A stretch of DNA of 64,000 nt, taken from assembly GCA_025356095.1 (NCBI GenBank), contig JANXUR010000048.1, forward strand, positions 1 through 64,000, read 5' to 3'. The notes under the pieces were generated by a model, which saw only the letters and a program-made list of their open reading frames with translations, searched no databases and was not told the DNA's origin. Both the position numbers and the translations under genes were made by a program. The number at the start of each line of letters is the position of its first letter. Within the stretch, counting starts at the first letter, position 1. Of the stretch, positions 54,772-64,000 are shown piece by piece. This DNA is from Acidobacteriaceae bacterium (GTDB lineage: Bacteria; Acidobacteriota; Terriglobia; Terriglobales; Acidobacteriaceae).

Positions 54772-56115
54772 CTACATGGCGACAGCTTTCGCAGTCTGCT
54801 TCCTCTCCCTGCCATCCCGCCCCACCGCCAGCAACCCGCCTACCAGCAGCGGACTCAGCAACACCGGCACCAGCGGCACAAACCACCACCGGTCCGCCCC
54901 CACCCCGGCACCCAGCACTCTGGCGCCAACCAGGCAACCCGCTAGTAGCCACGGACTCCCCAACACCCCTAGCATCACCCAACTTACCCGCCGACGCCCC
55001 CGCCCAACAGTCAACCCCGAAGCACTCAGCAACCACCACAGCATCGGCAGCAGCAGCAGATGGTTGTACGCAGCCGCTCCCGCAGACCCCACCACCGCCA
55101 GCCACAGCGACGACGCCATCCAGAAACGCACGTCCCTCCTGCCCTCCGGCAGCAACCTCTGCTTCACCATTCCATAAGCGGCTGGCCCCAGCACCGCTAG
55201 CCAAACCGCCACATTCAGCGCCATACCTAACCCGGGCCCCAGCCAGCTTTCCGCTGGTGAAACCGCTCCCGTGTACCTCCGATACGCCGCAAGCGCGCGC
55301 AACCACTCCGGTAGCCAACCCGGCAGCAGAACCTCTGACCCGGCCAGCAATAGCAACATCACTGCCGCAAAGCCCCACAGCCAACTCTTCCGCCGACGCC
55401 AGTCCGCTCCAACCCAAACCAACAAAACCGCCACCAGCAGCACCAGCAGTTGCGGCTTGATCGTCGCCAGCGCCAGCAGCCCTCCGCTCGCAAAATATTG
55501 TTCCTTTACCAACAGCCAAAGGCTCACCGACACCAGCGCAAACACCAGCACCGTCAACTGTTGCAGCTTGTAACCTTGAATAAAGGCAAAGCTCCCCAAC
55601 GTCAGTACTGTTACCGCTGCCGCAGGCGCCAAACTGCGCGGCCATCCCAACACTCCTCGCCATGCCGCCACACTTATCAGCAGCATCGCAACACACAACC
55701 CTCGATACCACTCTTCCACCACAGAAAATGGCGTGTCCACAAATGGTGCCAGCAAAAAACTTACATACAGCGGATACGCAAACGCCTGCTGCTCGCTGGG
55801 GTCCGCAGCATGCGCCACTTCCGCGGAATCTCCGGCAGTAAGTTCCCGGCCATAGTACCCAACTTGTATCTCGCGAGTTACATCCGCACCGTACGGGTCT
55901 CTGCCCTCGCGCAGCAGAACTTTTGCCCCGTACCAGCGTGGATACAAGTCAGACAAGTTACCTTGCGGCCTCCCCATGCGAGCCATCTCACTCTGCTGAT
56001 GCGGAATCAGCACCGTCTGCACATAGCCCCACATCACACCGGCGCACAGCAGCGCTGCAGCTAGGCAAAGCCATTCGCCCCGGGCTTTCCCGTCTTGATG
56101 CCGAATCCATTCCAT
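54772..56115 (-). CDS. membrane glycosyltransferase, GT87/DUF2029 type
   Basis: A 447-residue integral membrane protein with about ten spans. An early periplasmic loop holds SDLYPRWYGAKVLLREGRDPYG, the D-x-R/W-type pattern of polyprenyl-phosphate mannosyltransferases (GT87), and AFAYPLYVSFLLAPFV follows. It should add a sugar from a lipid donor on the outer face of the membrane. I chose the ATG at 56115 (MEWIRHQDGK); an upstream start gives a non-homologous leader. It may supply sugar for a glycan or lipoglycan; no partner genes are adjacent. Confidence 0.78.
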   Translation of the reverse strand: MEWIRHQDGKARGEWLCLAAALLCAGVMWGYVQTVLIPHQQSEMARMGRPQGNLSDLYPRWYGAKVLLREGRDPYGADVTREIQVGYYGRELTAGDSAEVAHAADPSEQQAFAYPLYVSFLLAPFVDTPFSVVEEWYRGLCVAMLLISVAAWRGVLGWPRSLAPAAAVTVLTLGSFAFIQGYKLQQLTVLVFALVSVSLWLLVKEQYFASGGLLALATIKPQLLVLLVAVLLVWVGADWRRRKSWLWGFAAVMLLLLAGSEVLLPGWLPEWLRALAAYRRYTGAVSPAESWLGPGLGMALNVAVWLAVLGPAAYGMVKQRLLPEGRRDVRFWMASSLWLAVVGSAGAAAYNHLLLLPMLWWLLSASGLTVGRGRRRVSWVMLGVLGSPWLLAGCLVGARVLGAGVGADRWWFVPLVPVLLSPLLVGGLLAVGRDGRERKQTAKAVAM

Positions 56116-56396
56116 AGCAATCCAATCGCGACAGAGCCGCGCACACTCAATCGCCGCGACACACCACCCGTTTCGCGGCCGCCCCCGCATCCTACACGCA
56201 TCCGGGAAGCAACCCCAACCCGCCGACACAACATCCGCCTGCCACCCGATTCCCACTTCGGAACAGCCCGTACCTTCGCGCTAACCCCGTCCATACAAAG
56301 CTACTTGCGCTGCCATTCCGTCTCTGGTGTCATGCTGAAAGCTGGCCTTGGCGAAAGTTACCGAGGGAATCCCCTAACCAGCCCACGAAACTCGGA
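56116..56396. other. divergent intergenic region between glycosyltransferase and Tad operon
   Basis: About 280 bases, GC-rich, with no clear gene. A Flp pilin gene, which often opens such operons, is not found here. Promoters for both sides must lie here, but none could be assigned with confidence. Confidence 0.4.
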
Positions 56397-56984
56397 ATGA
56401 CGGCCACCCTGCCCCACTTCGCCCCGCTCGACGTCAACACGTCATTCTTCTACTGGAAAGCTGCGATTTCGGCTTTGGTGCTCGCCCTCGCGCTGGGTGA
56501 CCTGTGGACTCGCACCATTCCTCGTTCTATCGTGGTCGCGGCAGCGATTGCCGGACTGCTCTACCATCTCGTCATTACCCTTACGTCGTCGCACGCCACC
56601 ACGGGCATCCACTGGTACCCCCTGTTCAGTGCTTTGGCTGCCGGACTTCTCGGCCTTTTTGCTGGGATGTTCCTATTGTCTCTGGGCGCTCTCGGCGGCG
56701 GCGACGCCAAACTCATCTCTGCCCTCGGCTTCATTTTAGGATGGGATCTTTGGCTCCGCGCTATGACCGTTGCCATCCTTTGTGGCGGTGTGCTTGCCCT
56801 GCTTCGTGCGCTCTTTTCCGGTCGTTTGCTAGAGTTGGTACGCAACATCGGAGAGTTGCTGATCTGGCTGCCCCGCGAGCGCCGGGCGCATCCGCAACTA
56901 AACACTCAAAACGCAGGCGTGATACGCTCTCCGTTTGCGGTAGCATTGGCTGGTGGCGTGTTGTGGGCGTTATGGCTGGGCTAA
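56397..56984 (+). CDS. cpaA: A24-family prepilin peptidase CpaA/TadV
   Basis: A 195-residue inner-membrane aspartic peptidase that cleaves the leader of Flp-type pilins. Both catalytic aspartates are visible: GDLWTRTIP near 33 and LGGGDAKLISALGFILGW near 105, with six hydrophobic segments. The Shine-Dalgarno match upstream of the ATG is weak. It is the first gene of the Tad operon that runs to the window edge. It lacks the N-terminal methylase domain of PilD, as expected for this branch. Confidence 0.9.
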   Translation: MTATLPHFAPLDVNTSFFYWKAAISALVLALALGDLWTRTIPRSIVVAAAIAGLLYHLVITLTSSHATTGIHWYPLFSALAAGLLGLFAGMFLLSLGALGGGDAKLISALGFILGWDLWLRAMTVAILCGGVLALLRALFSGRLLELVRNIGELLIWLPRERRAHPQLNTQNAGVIRSPFAVALAGGVLWALWLG

Positions 56985-57042
56985 CCCCCATCCGAGCGGT
57001 TCGCTCGCCGGATGGTTCAGCCGTTCACTAAAGGGACTTTTC

Positions 57043-57912
57043 ATGAATCGCAGACGACTATTCCTAATCGGAGTGCTGGCCCTAACCATTGGCCTGTTTG
57101 CCAGCATACTGGTGTACAGGAATCTCGCTGCCCGCTCCACGGGCCGCTCGCCCGTGATGGATGTCGTCGTTGCCGCACGTGACATCCCATTTGGCGTTCG
57201 CTTGCAAGAAGCCGACCTTCGCATTGCCAAGCTGCCGCTCAATGAACTGCCTGATACGATCTTCCATAGCCGCACCGAGGTCATCGGTCGTACTGCGGTT
57301 CAGTCCATCGCTCGCGGCGACCTGCTACTACCCGGCAAACTTGCGGGTGCCAACTCGCCCACCGGACTCGCCAGCATGATTCCTCAAGGGATGCGCGCCG
57401 TTCCCGTACGGGTCAGCGACCTCGCCTCCATCGCCGGATTCCTTGGCGTCGGTTCGCGAGTGGACGTCCTTTCCACCATCACCATGCCGGGGTCTAACGC
57501 GCCCGTAACCAAAACCGTTTTGCAGAATGTGGAAGTGCTCTCCGGCGGCGGATCGCCTCAGCGCACCGGTGACCCCGGCCCCGGTTCGCCAGTTGTCACG
57601 CTTTTAGTTTCGCCGGAAGATGCCCGCACCCTCACTCTTGCGGCCTCCGATGGCCGGCTCCAGCTCGCCCTGCGCAATCCTCAAGATGCGGGCGGCGATA
57701 AGATTGGCAGTTCGCTCAGCACCGGGCTCTTTGGTGCCACCGGCCCCGATGCCTCCGCGCATCCCGCCCGACCCGTCGGCCGGCGCAACAACGCGGACGA
57801 AGCAGCCGCCAAAGCCGCCAACGCTTCAAAGGCATCAAAAGCCGCTCCCGAAACCTATGCCGTTGAACTTATTCAAGGAGACAAACGCGACGTTACCAAG
57901 TTCCCCAAGTAG
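57043..57912 (+). CDS. cpaB: Flp pilus assembly protein CpaB/RcpC
   Basis: A 289-residue protein with one N-terminal membrane span (LFLIGVLALTIGLFASILVY) and an SAF domain (VVVAARDIPFGVRLQEADLRI), as in CpaB, followed by a TadG/RcpC-like part (VTLLVSPEDARTLTLAASDGRLQLALRNPQD). The C-terminus is Ala/Lys-rich. AAGGGA precedes the ATG at 57043. It works with the secretin in the outer membrane. It lies 58 bases after cpaA. Confidence 0.9.
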   Translation: MNRRRLFLIGVLALTIGLFASILVYRNLAARSTGRSPVMDVVVAARDIPFGVRLQEADLRIAKLPLNELPDTIFHSRTEVIGRTAVQSIARGDLLLPGKLAGANSPTGLASMIPQGMRAVPVRVSDLASIAGFLGVGSRVDVLSTITMPGSNAPVTKTVLQNVEVLSGGGSPQRTGDPGPGSPVVTLLVSPEDARTLTLAASDGRLQLALRNPQDAGGDKIGSSLSTGLFGATGPDASAHPARPVGRRNNADEAAAKAANASKASKAAPETYAVELIQGDKRDVTKFPK

Positions 57913-57925
57913 CCAACGGCGTCCC

Positions 57926-59365
57926 ATGTTAACCATGTTCACGACTCCAGCCAAATCGCGCTTGCTCCGCTCGTCCCTGCCCCTGCTTGGCGGCATCCTC
58001 GCCTGCGCCAGCGTTTCATTGGCACAGCAGCCGGATGCCGCGCTCGCCGAGCCTAAGATTCTGCACGTGATGGTCAATAAGTCGCTGGTGGTGGATAGCG
58101 AAACCCGCCTCAAGCGGGTCTCCGTTACTGACCCCGCCACTGCGGAAGCCCTCGTCGTCTCCCCCAATCAAGTTCTGATTCAAGCCCACAAGGCTGGCGA
58201 GATTTCGCTCATTTTGTGGGATGAGGCCGAGCATGCCCGCTCGTACGACCTCCATGTGGATGCTGACCTCTCTGGCCTGACTCGCGACATGGCCGACGTA
58301 TTCAAGAATGAGCCCATTCGCGTCACCAGCTCCCGAGGCACCATTGTCCTCTCCGGCCACGTCTCCTCCGAAGCCATCTCTAGGCAAGCCGATGACCTCG
58401 CCTCCTCTTACAGCAAAAACGTCATCAACACTCTCACCTTCGGCACTCAGGGTTCGGGGCAGGAAGTCCTGCTTGAAGTGAAATTCGCCGAAGTGGATCG
58501 CACCGCCCTCAATCAAATCGGAATCAACCTGCTTTCCACCGGCGCGGGCAATACTATCGGCAACATCACTACAGGACAATTCGGCTCCAGCGGCAGCCAG
58601 ACCGTCGGCGGCACAATTCACGGCCCCGCCGCCCCCACCACCACGACCGACACCATCAGCAACTTGCTGAATGTCTTTTTGTTCAACCCCGATATCCACC
58701 TCGGTGCGGTGATTCAAGCCCTTCAGCAGCGCAACTTGTTGCAGATTCTCGCCGAGCCCAACCTCATCGCGGTCAGCGGCAAAGAAGCCAGCTTCCTCGC
58801 CGGTGGTGAGTTCCCCGTCCCCATCGTGCAGCCCTCCAGCGGCACCAACGCCGTCACTATTCAGTACAAGGAATTCGGCGTCAAGCTAAAGTTCACGCCG
58901 CAACTGCAGGCCAACGGCAACATTCACCTGCACGTAATTCCAGAAGTCAGCACCCTCGATTTTGCCGACGGCATTACCCTTTCCGGCTTTACCGTCCCCG
59001 CGCTCAGTACGCGCCGCGCCGATACCGAATTCGATCTGCTTGACGGTCAGAGCTTCGTCATCGCCGGCCTCATTGATAATCGCGTCACCAAGATCAACAG
59101 CAGTGTTCCCGGCCTTAGCACCATTCCCATTCTGGGTAACCTGTTCAAGAGTTTCAGCTTCCAGCGCAACAACACTGAACTCATGGTGATCGTCACCGCG
59201 CGCCGCGTCTCGCCCTCCTCCATCGCCCCCAACGGCCCGGCCATGCCAGTTGCACCCATAGACGTTCCAAAGTTCGACGAACACGCGAAAGAAGGCTCCA
59301 CGGCACCGGGTATGAACCCCGCACCCGCGGTTCCCACTCCCTCCGCGGAGGCCCCCAAGCACTAA
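57926..59365 (+). CDS. cpaC: Tad secretin CpaC/RcpA
   Basis: A 479-residue outer-membrane channel. After a signal peptide (GGILACASVSLAQQ) come an N-terminal pilus domain (LVVDSETRLKRVSVTDPATAEALVVSPNQVL), a BON-like domain (FKNEPIRVTSSRGTIVLSGHV) and the secretin core (LLEVKFAEVDRTALNQIGINLL; QILAEPNLIAVSGKEASFLAGGEFPVP; DGQSFVIAGLIDNRVTK). It ends with a Pro/Ala-rich tail. I chose the first ATG (57926); a second, three codons on, is possible. It lies 13 bases after cpaB. Confidence 0.93.
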   Translation: MLTMFTTPAKSRLLRSSLPLLGGILACASVSLAQQPDAALAEPKILHVMVNKSLVVDSETRLKRVSVTDPATAEALVVSPNQVLIQAHKAGEISLILWDEAEHARSYDLHVDADLSGLTRDMADVFKNEPIRVTSSRGTIVLSGHVSSEAISRQADDLASSYSKNVINTLTFGTQGSGQEVLLEVKFAEVDRTALNQIGINLLSTGAGNTIGNITTGQFGSSGSQTVGGTIHGPAAPTTTTDTISNLLNVFLFNPDIHLGAVIQALQQRNLLQILAEPNLIAVSGKEASFLAGGEFPVPIVQPSSGTNAVTIQYKEFGVKLKFTPQLQANGNIHLHVIPEVSTLDFADGITLSGFTVPALSTRRADTEFDLLDGQSFVIAGLIDNRVTKINSSVPGLSTIPILGNLFKSFSFQRNNTELMVIVTARRVSPSSIAPNGPAMPVAPIDVPKFDEHAKEGSTAPGMNPAPAVPTPSAEAPKH

Positions 59366-59376
59366 CGGGAACCCTT

Positions 59377-60558
59377 ATGGCTGAACTCTCCGTTGCCATC
59401 ATTGCCGCTGAGAACGACCAGCAGACCGTACTCCAGGCTCTGGTAGATGCCACCAACGTCGCGCGCACCGTGATGGCGACCAGTTCCTACCCGCTGACCA
59501 GCACCGACCCCATCACCCGCAAAATCCACGCTATGCAGCCGGATGTCGTGCTGGTGGATATCCCCATCGGCAACCCGGCCAGCGCGCTCCGCGGCATCGA
59601 ACTGTTGCATCAGGAAATGCCCGCGGCTTCCGTATTTGCCATTGGCAGCATGACTCAGGCCCAGACCATCGTCAGCGCTATGCGAGCAGGGGCTCGTGAA
59701 TACGTCGAGCGCCCCGCCAGCACCACCGACCTGCTCGAAGCCTTTGTGCGTCTCGCTGCCTCGCAGCGCAAATCCCGCGGCGAAGGCCAGCAAGGCAGTG
59801 TCTATTCCATCGTCGGTGCCAAGGGCGGCAGCGGTGCCACCACGATCGCCGTCAACACCGCGCTGGCCCTGCAAGCTGCCCATGGCGCCACCGCGCTGGT
59901 GGATCTCGGCACCCTCGGCCATACCGCACTGCACCTCAACCTTAAACCCCTTTTTACCGTAAACGACGCGGTTCGCAACCTCCACCGCCTCGACCACGCC
60001 CTGCTAGAAAGCTTTATTACCCAGCACGCTAGCGGCCTCCACGTGTTAGCTGGTGTCACCACACCCGGCTCCGTCGAACCCACCACTGCCGACTACGCCC
60101 GGCTCTTTGAGATGCTGACCCACCACTATCAGCATGTGGTGGTGGATGTCTCCAGCCGTCTCGACGCGGCCACGCGCCTGGTCTGCAATCTTTCTGACTA
60201 CGTAGTGCTCGTAACCCAGACCGATGTCGCGTCCCTGTGGAGCGCTTCTCGCATGGTGCAGTACCTCGGCGAAGCCGGAGGTCGCGACCATGTTCGCCTG
60301 CTGTTTAACCGCTACCGCAAAATCCCCGGCTTTGGCGACCGCGAAGCGGAAGCCGCCACCGGTGCCAAGGTTATCTGGAAGATTCCCAACCAGTACGCCG
60401 CCGCATCCGCCGCAGTAGATGCTGGTAAACCCTTGATGGATCAGTCCTCGAGCGAGATTGCCAAAGCCTTTCAAGGCTTGGCCGCCGAACTGACCCGCGC
60501 GCAGACCCAGCCCAAACCATCCGGCTGGTCCATCTTCCGTAATACCTTTAGCCAGTAA
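59377..60558 (+). CDS. cpaE: Tad localisation ATPase CpaE/TadZ
   Basis: A 393-residue ParA/MinD-like protein with an N-terminal receiver-like domain (about 1-125), then an ATPase domain. The deviant Walker A reads GAKGGSGATTIAVN near 148; the lysine of GKT is replaced by alanine, as is usual in TadZ. VDLGTLGHTALHLNLKPLF and VVVDVSSRLDAATRLV follow. It places the pilus machine at the pole. It lies 11 bases after cpaC. Confidence 0.92.
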   Translation: MAELSVAIIAAENDQQTVLQALVDATNVARTVMATSSYPLTSTDPITRKIHAMQPDVVLVDIPIGNPASALRGIELLHQEMPAASVFAIGSMTQAQTIVSAMRAGAREYVERPASTTDLLEAFVRLAASQRKSRGEGQQGSVYSIVGAKGGSGATTIAVNTALALQAAHGATALVDLGTLGHTALHLNLKPLFTVNDAVRNLHRLDHALLESFITQHASGLHVLAGVTTPGSVEPTTADYARLFEMLTHHYQHVVVDVSSRLDAATRLVCNLSDYVVLVTQTDVASLWSASRMVQYLGEAGGRDHVRLLFNRYRKIPGFGDREAEAATGAKVIWKIPNQYAAASAAVDAGKPLMDQSSSEIAKAFQGLAAELTRAQTQPKPSGWSIFRNTFSQ

Positions 60559-60579
60559 AACGCAGTATCATGAGAGCAA

Positions 60580-61926
60580 ATGGCGTGGCACGCCGTGCGC
60601 TTCGGCAGCCGCTCCACCCATCATCCCTTTATGGCGAATCCTCCCACCTTCGAGCGGGCTGAATACCAGCAGGTGAAGACTGACCTTCACCGCAAGATTC
60701 TTGACCGCCTTAATCTGGAAAAGCTGGGCCGCGCCAATGACGCCGCCGCCCGCGATGAAGTTCTTTCCATCATTCGCTCTACCATCGCCTTGGAAGCGGT
60801 GCCCCTGAGCTTCGCCGAGCGCGAGCGCATGTCCCGGGACATTCTCGACGAGATATTCGGCTTCGGCCCGCTGGAAACTCTGCTCCGCGACAACACCATC
60901 ACCGACATTCTGGTCAACAGTCACGACCACATCTACGTGGAACGCGCTGGAAAACTGGAACGCACCGGTCTTACCTTCCGCGACAACGCCCACCTGATGC
61001 AAATTATTGACCGCATCGTCTCCCGGATTGGCCGTCGGGTGGATGAGAGTTCGCCTATGGTGGATGCTCGCCTTCCCGACGGTTCACGCGTGAATGCCAT
61101 TATTCCGCCGCTCGCCCTCGATGGGCCGTGTCTCTCCATTCGCCGCTTTGGACGGGAAGCCCTGACCGCCCGCCAAATGCTGGAAAATAAAACCCTCACC
61201 GAACCCATGCTCGAACTGCTTTCCACCATGGTGCAGGGCAAACTCAATTTGCTGATTTCAGGCGGAACCGGTGCTGGCAAAACCACGCTGCTCAATGTAC
61301 TCTCCGGTTACGTTCCCAATGATGACCGCATCGTCACCATCGAAGACGCCGCCGAATTGCAGTTGAAGCAGGAACACGTCGTCCGCCTTGAGACTCGCCC
61401 ACCCAACATTGAAGGCAAGGGTGCCGTCCGCCAGCGTCAGCTCGTCATCAACAGTTTGCGGATGCGTCCCGACCGCATCATCGTCGGCGAAGTCCGGGGT
61501 GAAGAAGCCTTCGACATGTTGCAAGCCATGAACACCGGCCACGAAGGTTCTATGACCACCGTCCACGCCAACTCACCCCGCGATGCCATGGCCCGCTTGG
61601 AAAACATGGTCTCCATGGCCAACCTGAGCTTGCCCGAGCGCGCCGTGCGCCAGCAACTTAGCAGCGCAATACACGCCGTGGTGCAAGTGGCCCGGCTGGC
61701 CGATGGCACTCGTAAGGTCATCTCCATCTCAGAGGTCACCGGTATGGAAGGCAATAACCTTTCCATGCAAGATATTTTTGTCTTTGAACGTCGCGGCCTG
61801 ACCACCGAAGGCCGGGTGCGCGGCATCTTCCGCGCCACTGGCGTTCGCCCACAGTTTGCCGAACGCTTGCTTGCCGGCGGCTTCCGTATTCCCAATTACG
61901 TTCTCGAATCTGCGGTCGAGGTCTAA
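60580..61926 (+). CDS. cpaF: Tad pilus assembly ATPase CpaF/TadA
   Basis: A 448-residue type II/IV secretion ATPase that drives pilus assembly. Walker A is [13 protein letters not shown] near 226; [17 protein letters not shown] near 300 is the Asp box and Walker B; and the histidine box [15 protein letters not shown] follows. The ATG at 60580 has GAGAG nearby, although an internal ATG at 60631 is possible. It lies between cpaE and tadB. Confidence 0.95.
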   Translation: MAWHAVRFGSRSTHHPFMANPPTFERAEYQQVKTDLHRKILDRLNLEKLGRANDAAARDEVLSIIRSTIALEAVPLSFAERERMSRDILDEIFGFGPLETLLRDNTITDILVNSHDHIYVERAGKLERTGLTFRDNAHLMQIIDRIVSRIGRRVDESSPMVDARLPDGSRVNAIIPPLALDGPCLSIRRFGREALTARQMLENKTLTEPMLELLSTMVQGKLNLLISGGTGAGKTTLLNVLSGYVPNDDRIVTIEDAAELQLKQEHVVRLETRPPNIEGKGAVRQRQLVINSLRMRPDRIIVGEVRGEEAFDMLQAMNTGHEGSMTTVHANSPRDAMARLENMVSMANLSLPERAVRQQLSSAIHAVVQVARLADGTRKVISISEVTGMEGNNLSMQDIFVFERRGLTTEGRVRGIFRATGVRPQFAERLLAGGFRIPNYVLESAVEV

Positions 61927-61932
61927 ACTCTC

Positions 61933-62901
61933 GTGAATAACCTGATCGCCGCAGCCGTGTTCCTGCTCATCTCCGCCGCTGTTTTTGTGGGCATCCTGTT
62001 CTACGACCGCCGCCGCTCCTACGCACGCCTTTTGCAGGAGCGGCTCGCCGCCGCCAAAGAAGCCCCCAAGCCCTCCGTCAAAGAAGAACTCGAACTTCTA
62101 CGCAATGACGTGCTCAGCGAAATCCCCGCACTCGATAAGCTGCTGCGTAGTTCCAAACGCATCACCGTCTTGCAAGAGTTTCTCGATCAGGCCGACTTGA
62201 ACTGGAAGGCTGGCAACTTCCTCATCATCTGCGGCATGACCTCCGTATTCCTCTTCCTCATCACCGCCTTGTTGATGGATAGCTTGGCCATCGCCTTCGG
62301 TGCAGCTTCGCTGGGGCTGATTCTGCCCTATGCCTATGTATCCTTCCGCCGCACCCGCCGCTTCGATAAGTTCGAAGAGGTCTTCCCAGAAGCTCTCGAT
62401 ACGCTGGCCCGCGCCGTGCGCGCTGGCCACGCCTTTACCACAGCCTTGGAACTGGTTGCCGCTGAAACCTCCCAGCCAGTCGCGAGCGAGTTCCGCAAGA
62501 CCTTTGAAGAGCAGAAGTACGGCCTGCCCGTCCGCGATGCACTGCAAAATATGGCCCGCCGCATCCCGTTGATTGACACCAAGTTCTTCGTGACGGCCGT
62601 CATGCTGCAACGCGAGACTGGCGGCAACCTCGGCGAGATTCTCGACAACCTCTCCTACGTCATCCGCGAACGCTTCAAAATCCAGCGGCAGGTGAAAGTC
62701 CACACCGCCCAGGGCCGCATGACCATGATGTTGCTGATGGCCTTGCCGCCCACCGTCTGCACCGCGATGGCCACTCTGGTGCCGGATTTCGTGCGTCCCT
62801 TGTTTGTGGATCCCGTGGGGCAAACCGTATTGGTGATGGCAGGCGCACTGCAAATTATGGGCTACATTTTAATTCGCCGCGTGATTCGGATTCAGGTATG
62901 A
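61933..62901 (+). CDS. tadB: Tad platform protein TadB
   Basis: A 322-residue inner-membrane platform protein with a T2SSF domain: RRTRRFDKFEEVFPEALDTLARAVRAGHAFTTALEL and TGGNLGEILDNLSYVIRERFKIQRQVKVHTAQGR are the characteristic helices. The start is GTG at 61933, six bases after the cpaF stop. It overlaps tadC by four bases. Confidence 0.93.
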   Translation: MNNLIAAAVFLLISAAVFVGILFYDRRRSYARLLQERLAAAKEAPKPSVKEELELLRNDVLSEIPALDKLLRSSKRITVLQEFLDQADLNWKAGNFLIICGMTSVFLFLITALLMDSLAIAFGAASLGLILPYAYVSFRRTRRFDKFEEVFPEALDTLARAVRAGHAFTTALELVAAETSQPVASEFRKTFEEQKYGLPVRDALQNMARRIPLIDTKFFVTAVMLQRETGGNLGEILDNLSYVIRERFKIQRQVKVHTAQGRMTMMLLMALPPTVCTAMATLVPDFVRPLFVDPVGQTVLVMAGALQIMGYILIRRVIRIQV

Positions 62902-63806
62902 CGCTCGCCCTCATCGCCGCGCTGTTGGTCTTTGCCGGTGTTGTCACCGCCGTGGTGTGCTTTGCTTTGGCCGCCGTAGCCCCCGCTTCGCTGCTCGCCG
63001 AGCGCCTGCGCGACCTTTCCTCTGCCCCGGTCGCCCCCCGCCAATCGCTGCGTCAACCTCTGCGCGACCGCCTGCAGCGTGCCCTCGCACCCTTCGCCAA
63101 AGCCTTGCCCCATTCGCTGGCGGAAGTCTCACAAACCCGCCTCTGGCTGGTACAGGCTGGCTATCGCGAAGAGCGCCACGTGAACGCCTACTTTGGCTTG
63201 CGTGCCCTTAGCGCCTTCGTCGCGCTCGCTTTTATGCTCGGCTCGGGCATCGGCTTCCGCTCGCCGTGGCTTATGATCGGCGTGCCCGCGCTGGCCTTCT
63301 TTCTACCTCGCTTCTTCCTCAAGCGCCGCATTAGTAAGCGCCAGCAGCGCATTCGGCTCGCCTTGCCAGACGCCCTTGATCTCACCGTGATTTGCGTCGA
63401 GGCGGGTATCTCGCTCGATCAAGCAATTCAGCGGGTGGGCACTGAGTTGCAATACGCCCACCCCGACCTCAGCGAAGAACTGCGACTGGTCAGCCTTGAA
63501 ACCCGAGCTGGCAAACCCCGCTCTGAGGCTCTGCGCAACCTCGCCACCCGCACCGGCGTCAACGACGTCCGCCAGTTGGTCGCCGTCCTCATCCAAACCG
63601 ACCGCTTTGGCACCGGCGTCACGCAGGCGCTCCGCATCCATTCCGACGCCCTGCGCACCGAGCGCCGCCAGCGCGCCGAAGAGCAAGCCGCCAAGCTCAA
63701 CGTCAAGATGCTGCCCTACCTTGTCGTATTCGTCTTTCCCGCGCTTCTGGTGGTCGTATTCGGCCCCGCCGCGCTGCAATCGTTGCGTATTCTGGTCAAC
63801 CGGTAA
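62898..63806 (+). CDS. tadC: Tad platform protein TadC
   Basis: A 302-residue homologue of TadB that forms the second platform subunit. It has a T2SSF-type domain: RIRLALPDALDLTVICVEAGISLDQAIQRVG and DVRQLVAVLIQTDRFGTGVTQALRIHSDALRTERRQRAEE. The start codon overlaps the tadB stop as ATGA, so translation is coupled. Confidence 0.93.
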   Translation: MTLALIAALLVFAGVVTAVVCFALAAVAPASLLAERLRDLSSAPVAPRQSLRQPLRDRLQRALAPFAKALPHSLAEVSQTRLWLVQAGYREERHVNAYFGLRALSAFVALAFMLGSGIGFRSPWLMIGVPALAFFLPRFFLKRRISKRQQRIRLALPDALDLTVICVEAGISLDQAIQRVGTELQYAHPDLSEELRLVSLETRAGKPRSEALRNLATRTGVNDVRQLVAVLIQTDRFGTGVTQALRIHSDALRTERRQRAEEQAAKLNVKMLPYLVVFVFPALLVVVFGPAALQSLRILVNR

Positions 63807-63821
63807 GGCGGGCCGCTCACC

Positions 63822-64000
63822 ATGGCTCAGTCTCCTTCCAGCCTGCATGCAATCAACTCCGACCGCAACCTTGCTCTCGCCGACCGCGTCCTAATCGCCG
63901 ACTCCCACTTCGCCCGCCTCGTTGGACTGCTCGCCATACCCGCCAGCGCCTTTCAACCCGGCAACGCGCTGTGGATTCGCCCCAGCCGTGGCGTCCACAC
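63822..64000 (+). CDS. DUF192 family protein, cut by the window edge
   Basis: An ATG at 63822 opens a frame of at least 59 codons to the right edge. DSHFARLVGLLA...GNALWIRPSRGVHT resembles the start of DUF192 (UPF0127) proteins, small domains often found next to Tad genes. The rest is outside the window. It follows tadC by 15 bases and likely belongs to the operon. Confidence 0.75.
   Translation, partial: MAQSPSSLHAINSDRNLALADRVLIADSHFARLVGLLAIPASAFQPGNALWIRPSRGVH

Noticed and set aside
57620-57925. N-terminal extension of the secretin gene
   Set aside because: It lies inside cpaB in another frame and lacks family sequence; a signal peptide begins after 57926.
1-64000. tRNA, rRNA, insertion sequence, integrase or prophage genes
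   Set aside because: No T-loop-like GGTTCGAATCC-type signatures in gaps, no transposase or integrase motifs, and no conserved rRNA blocks were found by reading.

Overview
The window looks like a chromosomal segment of an Acidobacteriota bacterium, probably class Terriglobia. This rests on recognised gene families and overall character, not on a database search. Supporting points are moderate-to-high GC with long dense ORFs, a Ser/Thr kinase with a C-terminal TPR half, very large secreted proteins made of putative-Ig (He_PIG) or ASH-type modules, YVTN beta-propeller proteins, a Tad/Flp pilus cluster and an FHA-GAF-SpoIIE regulator. No tRNA, rRNA, CRISPR array, prophage or insertion sequence was seen.

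Layout. 1-700: a possible gene tail, a 34-codon small ORF and a leader. 0.7-3.7 kb: a membrane Ser/Thr kinase with TPRs. 3.8-10.6 kb (minus): an 1833-residue secreted protein (Asp-box propeller, NPAIQ repeats, seven He_PIG modules, and a terminal Ig-like module interrupted by a membrane hairpin with an internal lipobox), then a YVTN propeller protein. 10.7-23.7 kb: housekeeping and metabolic genes (APC permease, YpfJ-type zinc peptidase, metH, nuoI, a methyltransferase, ubiD, a divergent fabF-like ketosynthase, an alpha/beta hydrolase, a small conserved protein and an exported agmatinase-like protein). 24.1-32.7 kb: two paralogous secreted beta-helix/ASH-repeat proteins in tandem, with two and nine ASH repeats. 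32.8-36.7 kb: a secreted unknown protein overlapping an orphan solute-binding protein, then a cytochrome P450.

36.8-51.6 kb is a phosphate island: a YVTN-phosphoesterase fusion, phoU-pstB-pstA-pstC (read right to left), a divergent ppx, sixA, ppk1 with a small exported partner, a porin with an N-terminal coiled coil, and pstS. A direct repeat resembling a PhoB box (CTGTAAC-N4-TTGTAAC) lies upstream of pstS. Together these genes would take phosphate across the outer membrane (porin), bind it (PstS), import it (PstCAB), signal its level (PhoU), store it as polyphosphate (Ppk1) and release it (Ppx).

51.6-54.7 kb holds a repeat-rich secreted protein, an FHA-GAF-SpoIIE phosphatase and a STAS anti-sigma antagonist, i.e. 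a partner-switching module with no linked kinase. 54.8-56.1 kb is a GT87-type membrane glycosyltransferase. From 56.4 kb to the right edge runs a Tad pilus operon (cpaA, cpaB, cpaC, cpaE, cpaF, tadB, tadC) followed by the start of a DUF192 gene. No Flp pilin gene is visible.

Start codons were chosen by Shine-Dalgarno position, signal peptide and family N-terminus, so several genes begin downstream of the longest open frame. Functions are inferred from recognised motifs and could not be checked by search.
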